From an uncultured Chitinophagaceae bacterium (GTDB taxonomy: Bacteria > Bacteroidota > Bacteroidia > Chitinophagales > Chitinophagaceae): a DNA stretch of 11,382 nucleotides. Positions 9,101-11,382 of this stretch are shown here, one piece after another; position 1 is the first letter of the stretch; the number at the start of each line of letters is the position of its first letter. Location of the stretch: NCBI GenBank assembly GCA_937900675.1, contig CALCEA010000066.1, positions 1 through 11,382 of the forward strand, written 5' to 3'. The position numbers and the translations under genes were made by a program. The notes under the pieces are model-generated. The model worked only from the letters and a program-made list of their open reading frames with translations, did no database searches and had not been told where the DNA came from.

Positions 9101-11382
9101 GTAGCTAGACCATTAGGATTGGTAATTCTAGCATAAACAACATTATTAATAATGATATCCAATTTTGCAGTATCAGTATTAATGATTGTATAACCTGCAC
9201 CATTAGTATTTACATCTAATGAAATTGTTGTTGTAGTAGATAAAGGATCAAAACCTGGTTTACTAAAGGATTGAGAAATTCGTTGATCTACCTGATTGAT
9301 ATTTTGTGCCCATAAAAAACCACCTGCCTGATATCCCCAAATTGTACTTCCCGTCCAGCCAGTTGCATCAGTATCGAAACCAGGATTTGTCAAAATATTT
9401 TTAAACTGACACTCCACTGTATCCAACACCCCATCATTATCATCATCCAAATCTAATACATCAGCTATTCCGTCTGCATCTGAATCTGTTTGATTACAAA
9501 CCTGCTTATTAGATACAATTGCATAAGTGGAATAATATGACTTATAATTTATGATTCCATAATCAGCATTTGTTTCAAGTAAATTTGCTAATCCATTAGT
9601 GCCAAAAACTGTGCCAGTAATTTGTGCATTATTTAGCGTTGTATTGGATGCAACACCGGCAGCTGAACTTGAACTAAAAGTTAAACCACTATTTAAACTA
9701 AAACTTCCTCCTTCTTTTGCATCTGAACAGCCATCATTATCACTATCTAAATCTAATCTGTCTTTTACCCCATCTCCATCAGTATCTTTATCTACACAGG
9801 ATCTTTCTTCAAAATACACTTCATTCATCCAATTGCCCACCCCTACAACAGAAATACCCCATATTCTATATTTGCTAAATGGAGTAATATTAGATGACAT
9901 ATCTAATTTATAGGAATTATTACTTGCATTAATTCTAGTCGTACTAGCAAAACTTTGTGTTCCACCAATATCAATCCAATTAGTTCCATCAAAACCTTGT
10001 AATTTATATGTCCCACCTGCAGTGAAAGGTGTTTGACCAGGATAGTTACCTAACTCAATTAAAGTAAGTAGTTTAGGCCTTGGTAAATCAAATTGTAAAA
10101 TTGTTTGATTATTCAAAGCCCCTGTTGTAGTTGGAGGATATGCAACATATGCGGATCCATCTACCCCATCTAATAAATTAGAAAAAGTATTTGAACCATT
10201 ATAAGTCCATGTTACAGAAGAAGAAATGGTAATACCTGATTTATCTGTATTATTTGCGTTAGTACAAGTTGTCTCAGTATCATCTGGAATTCCGTCATTA
10301 TCATCATCCAAATCAAAAACATCATTTATTCCATCTCCATCAGAATCTAAACAGGCATTAATATTAGCATTTAAAGCATTAATATTATAATAAGTTATAT
10401 AATTCACTACCCCATTATCCAAAGATGTCTCTACATTGTCCGCTAAACCATTTGAACCAAAAGGCCCAGCAGCTCTTGAGCTTGCAACATTATTGGTAGT
10501 AGTTGGACTAGCAATGGTACCATTCTTCAATGTTCCATTTAACAAAGTCCCGGATACATTAGATTCCTTCGCATCTGGGCAACCATCTCCGTCTGAATCT
10601 AAATCTAAACTATTAATTATACCATCCCCATCTGTATCACATGGATTTGGAATATTATTTAGTGTCTCATAATTAGTTGCAGCAAACTGAAATCCATTAG
10701 CAATATTAACTGGCAACCAATTACCAGTTCCATTTAATCTAAATTGAACAGAAGCATTCTCGTTGTTCATTCCATCTTGAATTGAAATACCAACTCTAAA
10801 CCATTTTCCTGAATTGGCAGGGCTTACTACAAATTCCCCACCATGATAATTCACAGCACCACCGCCTAAATTATTATATTTAGTTTGTGATACTAATTTC
10901 ATATCACTACTATTAGTATTTAAATAGATTGAACTATTTCCTCCACCTCCCTCAATTGGCGCATTTGACAAAATTGAAGAACCATTATGCGCCAAATACA
11001 ACATTGCTGCTGACCAAGTAATGTAATTACTTCCTATTCTAAAAGAAATTTGATTTGCATTTTTAAAACTATTAGTTGACGGCATTTTTACATATACTTC
11101 TCTATATACTACAGTACCTAAATTTTTTATATCGAAATCGAGAGTAGTTACAGTATCTAAAGCATTAGTAGGAGCTGTTGAAGGAAGAAAAATTTGACCA
11201 TAATTTAATTGAGTACATTCAGATCTTAATGCACCAAAAGAACTACCAGCCCAATTTGGATTTTGCGATTCCTCACGATCTGTCAATGTCCAACTTTTCC
11301 TATTTAATTGACCTAGATTACTTGAATTACTTTCAATAATTTTTGCAATATCTGTACATTCATTATCATCAGGTATCCCATC
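1..11382 (-). CDS. Giant multidomain surface protein (TSP3 repeats, RCC1 propeller, GH54-like, LamG, Ig-like), partial at both ends
   Basis: Every base of the window belongs to one minus-strand frame of 3794 codons, with no stop, frameshift or start seen; the gene runs off both ends, so the product is at least about 400 kDa. Domains in order: eight TSP3 units with inserts (residues 1-2402), Ig-like (2403-2488), RCC1 repeats (2489-2875), Ig/PKD-like (2876-3118), GH54 catalytic-like (3119-3381), LamG (3427-3650) and Ig-like (3651-3794). No transmembrane segment is evident inside. The Asn/Thr/Ser richness, Ca-binding repeats and paired cysteines indicate an extracellular protein, probably a cell-surface adhesin or polysaccharide-binding protein. 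By analogy with other Bacteroidota giants it would carry a signal peptide (right of 11382) and a type IX sorting domain (left of 1), but neither can be seen. No catalytic function is proven. I do not recognise a named gene. Confidence 0.95.
145..432 (-). other. Ig-like domain after LamG
   Basis: Residues 3651-3746. SHQWQVSSDNGTTWTNITGA (about 301-363) is the standard 'yqWqvS.D.GtTWtnI.ga' core of Ig-like repeats found toward the C-terminal part of large Bacteroidota surface proteins. It is followed by NLKLV and a SNSCGITNSNVV end strand. It is the first of a likely tandem series continuing past the left edge. Confidence 0.78.
433..1104 (-). other. LamG / concanavalin-like lectin domain
   Basis: Residues 3427-3650, full length for the family. 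Diagnostic segments in order are LNFDGVNDYA (1072-1101), FTVEMWVKA (1000-1026), TWNHIVLRYNG (796-828), GSIDEFRIWNVARTDDEI (607-660) and the typical tail GLVAYYNFNQG with DLSGNTKNLLLSG (about 440-570). LamG-like domains of this bacterial type form a jelly roll and usually bind glycans or matrix components. There is no linked enzyme motif in the domain itself. This is the most secure single domain assignment in the window. Confidence 0.9.
1105..1239 (-). other. Interdomain connector
   Basis: Residues 3382-3426. A 45-residue Thr/Asn/Pro-rich connector with two cysteines (PVCTDY and AVNC). It contains TAPVITQQPVNA, the kind of sequence that opens an Ig-like repeat, but there is no Trp core and too little length for a domain. 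It links the GH54-like module to the LamG domain. Confidence 0.55.
1240..2028 (-). other. Arabinofuranosidase B (GH54) catalytic-like / ConA-like domain
   Basis: Residues 3119-3381. The order of motifs is that of bacterial relatives of the alpha-L-arabinofuranosidase B catalytic domain: FSVRKVR (1984-2004), TIRRSSDNT (1933-1959), IGFTANGDLDTAA (about 1885-1923), YVVTWFDQS (1828-1854), PRIVNNGI (about 1762-1785) and a closing YSEIITLTAALDSVSRKSIE. The fungal GH54 domain is a beta-sandwich that hydrolyses terminal arabinofuranosides. At about 263 residues this copy is shorter, and the closing helix-like segment is the one seen in ConA-like lectin modules. I cannot locate the GH54 nucleophile and acid/base with confidence, so it is called a glycan-binding or possibly enzymatic module. 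Confidence 0.75.
2029..2340 (-). other. Ig-like domain preceding the GH54-like module
   Basis: Residues 3015-3118. NTICAGTVTTTIVG is followed by KTYWQRSSDGGSSWATI, a variant of the 'y.WQ.S.dgGtTW..I' core common in Bacteroidota Ig-like repeats. GFKYRLVTTNTYG then supplies the later strand ('yrlv.tn..g'). The domain passes directly into the next one, so the boundary at 2028/2029 is approximate. Confidence 0.7.
2341..2757 (-). other. Ig/PKD-like segment after the propeller
   Basis: Residues 2876-3014. An Ala/Pro connector (VIAPAPIIKP) leads to TVCVGAAISIP and NITYQWSLSATP, the paired Cys and Trp positions of Ig/PKD-like modules. A second half has SSTFYRLTAGQTGNACTNTD. At 139 residues it is longer than one standard 80-90 residue module, so it may hold a long loop (around GNYSTGISQTFTNI) or a second degenerate module. 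Probably a spacer. Confidence 0.65.
2758..3918 (-). other. RCC1-type beta-propeller, seven recognisable blades
   Basis: Residues 2489-2875. Seven blade signatures of the RCC1 kind ('.al..dG.ly.WG.N..GqlG.g') occur. They are at 3796-3858 (VFVWGKNDYGQIPG), 3637-3696 (GYALTSSGKLHVWGTG), 3421-3495 (LYAWGLNNNGLFGNG), 3283-3336 (LCSDGTIYSAGYN), 3142-3195 (degenerate, QSKEGEVHATAPAG), 2923-3000 (AADGSLFSTGYNANGEL) and 2761-2832 (AVAGDNTNGQQG). Seven is the blade number of classical RCC1 and BLIP-II propellers. Blades 4-7 lack the Trp of the WG motif. Such propellers act as protein- or ligand-binding platforms; the partner is unknown. It is unlikely to be a GTPase exchange factor in this extracellular setting. 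Confidence 0.85.
3919..4176 (-). other. Ig/PKD-like domain between the TSP3 array and the propeller
   Basis: Residues 2403-2488. The FCPGTTYTM strand is followed by SFQWQKNGVDIVGANASIYS, the usual core of Bacteroidota Ig-like repeats (Trp packed near the cysteine, then a 'NG..I.GA....Y' turn), and by the DIFKVKV strand. Two further cysteines lie in the opening CFACEANFG stretch (about 4150-4176). It probably acts as a spacer between the calcium stalk and the RCC1 propeller. The boundaries are estimates. Confidence 0.7.
4177..5022 (-). repeat. TSP3 unit 8 (last) with unnamed insert domain, copy 4 of 4
   Basis: Residues 2121-2402. Block A is 4942-5022 and block B 4321-4407. The 178-residue insert (4408-4941) has SCPLL, TQSFTLPIHLEY, GMIGFIP, IRYYHSGATFYGQMPN and TDLMELDIDITGFMTAKKNG. 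It contains one extra cysteine (LSC, near 4470), unlike its three relatives. The 48-residue linker (4177-4320) has MGSNGLLNTLETS and YTSTY. No block A follows; the cysteine at 4174-4176 takes the place of the usual pre-A cysteine, so the last linker could still be closed by a disulfide before the chain enters the next module. Confidence 0.85.
5023..5850 (-). repeat. TSP3 unit 7 with unnamed insert domain, copy 3 of 4
   Basis: Residues 1845-2120. Block A is 5770-5850 and block B 5182-5268; the latter is a little divergent (DTDNDGKPNYLDTDSDGDGC). The 167-residue insert (5269-5769) has SCPTL, SNQKLSLPIHLEY, FIGFIP, YKIYHSNGTYYSQMP and GDLFELDININGVVTEKQNG, clearly homologous to inserts 5, 6 and 8. 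The short linker (5023-5181) has VGSNGLVNTKE. At 828 nt this is the shortest unit of the array. Confidence 0.85.
5851..6732 (-). repeat. TSP3 unit 6 with unnamed insert domain, copy 2 of 4
   Basis: Residues 1551-1844. Block A is 6652-6732 and block B 5995-6081. The 190-residue insert (6082-6651) repeats the unit 5 domain: KSCPEI start, SNENLALPIHLEY (about 6496-6531), MIGLFP, YKVYYTNSNIYGYLPN and GELWEMDIDINGYVKVKRGG. It is slightly longer, with extra residues between the YGYLPN and GELWEMD motifs. The linker (5851-5994) is only 48 residues, the first of the short type. It keeps FGANGFANNVE but lacks most of the Thr/Asn-rich first half seen in linkers 1-5. Confidence 0.85.
6733..7680 (-). repeat. 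TSP3 unit 5 with unnamed insert domain, copy 1 of 4
   Basis: Residues 1235-1550. Block A is 7600-7680 and block B 6958-7044. The 185-residue insert (7045-7599) is the first of four related domains. Shared marks are GSCP just after block A, LTFTG, then a SNQSLALPIHFEF strand (about 7430-7473), MIGLNP, a YKIYF...GYMPN stretch, and GDLWEMDIDLFGYLTVKRNG (about 7190-7248). The last motif resembles the exposed strands of SPRY/concanavalin-like folds ('GD.i...D...g.v.v..NG'), but I cannot name the family. The 75-residue linker (6733-6957) is of the long type. Confidence 0.85.
7681..8592 (-). repeat. TSP3 unit 4 with second CBM-like jelly-roll insert
   Basis: Residues 931-1234. Block A is 8512-8592 and block B 7900-7980. 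The 177-residue insert (7981-8511) contains TITGLTVGQQYEFSAYIAN (8224-8280), a hallmark central strand of CBM4/9-like and related extracellular jelly rolls, and ends with DFVIDDIGV (7993-8019). It is not a close copy of insert 3, although the fold prediction is the same. The 73-residue linker (7681-7899) has GTLTTGTV and GPYGNNGLANGVETS. Confidence 0.83.
8593..9498 (-). repeat. TSP3 unit 3 with carbohydrate-binding-like jelly-roll insert
   Basis: Residues 629-930. Block A is 9412-9498 (one loop reads DSDADG rather than DSDGDG) and block B 8821-8898. The 171-residue insert (8899-9411) opens with NILTNPGFDTDATGW (9355-9399), the usual start of CBM4/9-type carbohydrate-binding jelly rolls ('N.GFE.g...W'). 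It closes with DDFSIDNIYV (8917-8946), the matching final strand ('DDvsl'). Function by family is sugar binding; binding residues cannot be assigned from the sequence alone. The 76-residue linker (8593-8820) carries GPYGTNGYANTLETS. Confidence 0.83.
9499..10353 (-). repeat. TSP3 unit 2 with F5/8-type-C-like (galactose-binding-fold) insert
   Basis: Residues 344-628. Block A is 10273-10353 and block B 9712-9798. The 158-residue insert (9799-10272) resembles discoidin / F5/8 type C domains. It has a YKLQGFDGTNWIDIG strand-turn at 9964-10008 (compare the family's 'lqyS.DGvnW'), a YRIWGISVVG strand at 9841-9870, and a closing NEVYFEE at 9805-9825, where such domains usually end with 'rv.EiEf'. These domains typically bind sugars or phospholipids. 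The ligand here is unknown. The 71-residue linker (9499-9711) contains GTNGLANLLETN. Block A of the following unit starts at a CNQTDSDADG motif. Confidence 0.82.
10354..11382 (-). repeat. TSP3 unit 1 (block A truncated by window edge), unassigned 239-residue insert
   Basis: Residues 1-343. Only the end of block A is present (DGIPDDNE, 11359-11382). The insert (10642-11358) is the longest of the eight and matches no family I recognise. It is rich in predicted beta-strand with Gly/Asn turns, has a four-glycine run near 10945-10960, and carries an extra cysteine at 11215-11217. Block B is 10561-10641 with DGC at 10579-10581. The 69-residue linker (10354-10560) carries GPFGSNGLADNVETS. The beta-rich character and position suggest another jelly-roll-like binding domain, but that is inference only. 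Confidence 0.85.

Larger units (their letters stand above)
4177..11382 (-). repeat. Tandem array of eight TSP3-scaffold units
   Basis: Residues 1-2402 are eight in-frame units, the first cut by the window edge. Each runs block A (pattern DxDGDGxxDxxDxDDDND, ending GxxDxxE), insert, block B (pattern DGDGxPNRLDLDSDGDGC, ending xDAKE), then a linker containing GxNGL. The distance from one block A to the next is 828-948 nt for units 2-8 and about 1086 nt for unit 1. The acidic DxDxDG loops are calcium-binding thrombospondin type 3 repeats, which in known proteins wrap around Ca2+ to form a stiff stalk. Cysteines recur at four fixed places: before A, just after A, just before B, and inside B (DGC). 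The order suggests that each insert and each linker is closed by a disulfide (inference). Confidence 0.93.

Noticed and set aside
4321..10641. CRISPR-like or satellite array suggested by regularly recurring ccatctccatc-type sequences
   Set aside because: The repeats are 0.85-0.95 kb apart, degenerate at synonymous positions, and encode TSP3 Asp/Gly loops; the spacing and variation do not fit CRISPR.
2599..10672. Scattered plus-strand open frames of about 70-104 codons (for example 3365-3631, 7949-8236, 9599-9913)
   Set aside because: They lie wholly antisense to a continuous minus-strand frame that encodes recognisable domains. Their products show no domain and often contain low-complexity Ser/Pro runs that simply mirror the DGD/DSD codons. 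They are shadows.
1..11382. Promoters, terminators, riboswitches or tRNA genes
   Set aside because: There is no non-coding interval. A+T-rich stretches resembling -10 boxes and short inverted repeats are expected in sequence of this composition and fall inside codons of conserved domains.
1..11382. Frameshift or pseudogene break in so long a gene
   Set aside because: Each plus-strand line was read in triplets; no in-frame stop appeared and domain motifs continue in the same frame from end to end.
1..11382. Bacteroidota O-glycosylation motif D(S/T)(A/I/L/V/M/T), seen for example as DTA, DSV, DSA, DSI
   Set aside because: The motif is too short; in an Asp/Ser/Thr-rich protein many matches are expected by chance, so individual sites cannot be supported.
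4177..11382. RTX-type or EF-hand calcium repeats
   Set aside because: There is no GGxGxDxUx nonapeptide and no helix-loop-helix context; the paired DxDGDG / DDDNDG loops with cysteines fit TSP3 repeats better.

Overview
The whole window is the interior of one giant gene on the minus strand. Reading from position 11382 down to position 1 (codons = plus-strand triplets 1-3, 4-6, ...), I translated all 3794 codons and met no stop and no frame change. Neither the start nor the end of the gene lies in the window, so there is no promoter, ribosome binding site, terminator, RNA gene, mobile element or intergenic gap to annotate. Residue numbers below count from residue 1 at 11380-11382.

The organism is probably a member of the Bacteroidota, most likely a low-G+C Flavobacteriia-like lineage. 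The grounds are the A+T-rich, Asn/Thr/Ser-rich coding sequence and the module mix: thrombospondin type 3 (TSP3) calcium repeats with DSDGDGCxDAxE signatures, PKD/Ig-like modules with YQWYRNG and HQWQ cores, and LamG. This mix is typical of very large secreted surface proteins in that phylum, many exported by the type IX secretion system. The type IX assignment is inference, because the C-terminal sorting domain would lie left of position 1.

Layout from protein N to C (right to left). (1) 11382-4177: eight tandem units of about 276-362 residues. Each has an acidic TSP3 block A, a 158-239 residue insert, a second TSP3 block B, and a 48-76 residue linker with a GxNGL motif. Four cysteines keep a fixed register in each complete unit. 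Inserts 1-4 are unlike each other: unassigned, F5/8-type-C-like, and two carbohydrate-binding-like jelly rolls. Inserts 5-8 are copies of one domain that I cannot name. (2) 4176-3919: an Ig-like module. (3) 3918-2758: RCC1-type repeats with seven recognisable blades, predicted to form a beta-propeller. (4) 2757-2029: two more Ig/PKD-like segments. (5) 2028-1240: a domain resembling the bacterial relatives of the alpha-L-arabinofuranosidase B (GH54) catalytic module. (6) 1239-1105: a short connector. (7) 1104-433: a LamG/concanavalin-like lectin domain. (8) 432-1: one complete and one truncated Ig-like module.

Together these describe a calcium-stiffened, disulfide-stapled surface stalk that displays a series of putative ligand-binding domains, followed by a propeller and lectin-like domains. 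The likely role is adhesion or polysaccharide binding; no enzymatic activity is demonstrated. The feature of most interest is the constant TSP3 frame carrying exchangeable inserts, together with the unnamed insert family in units 5-8.
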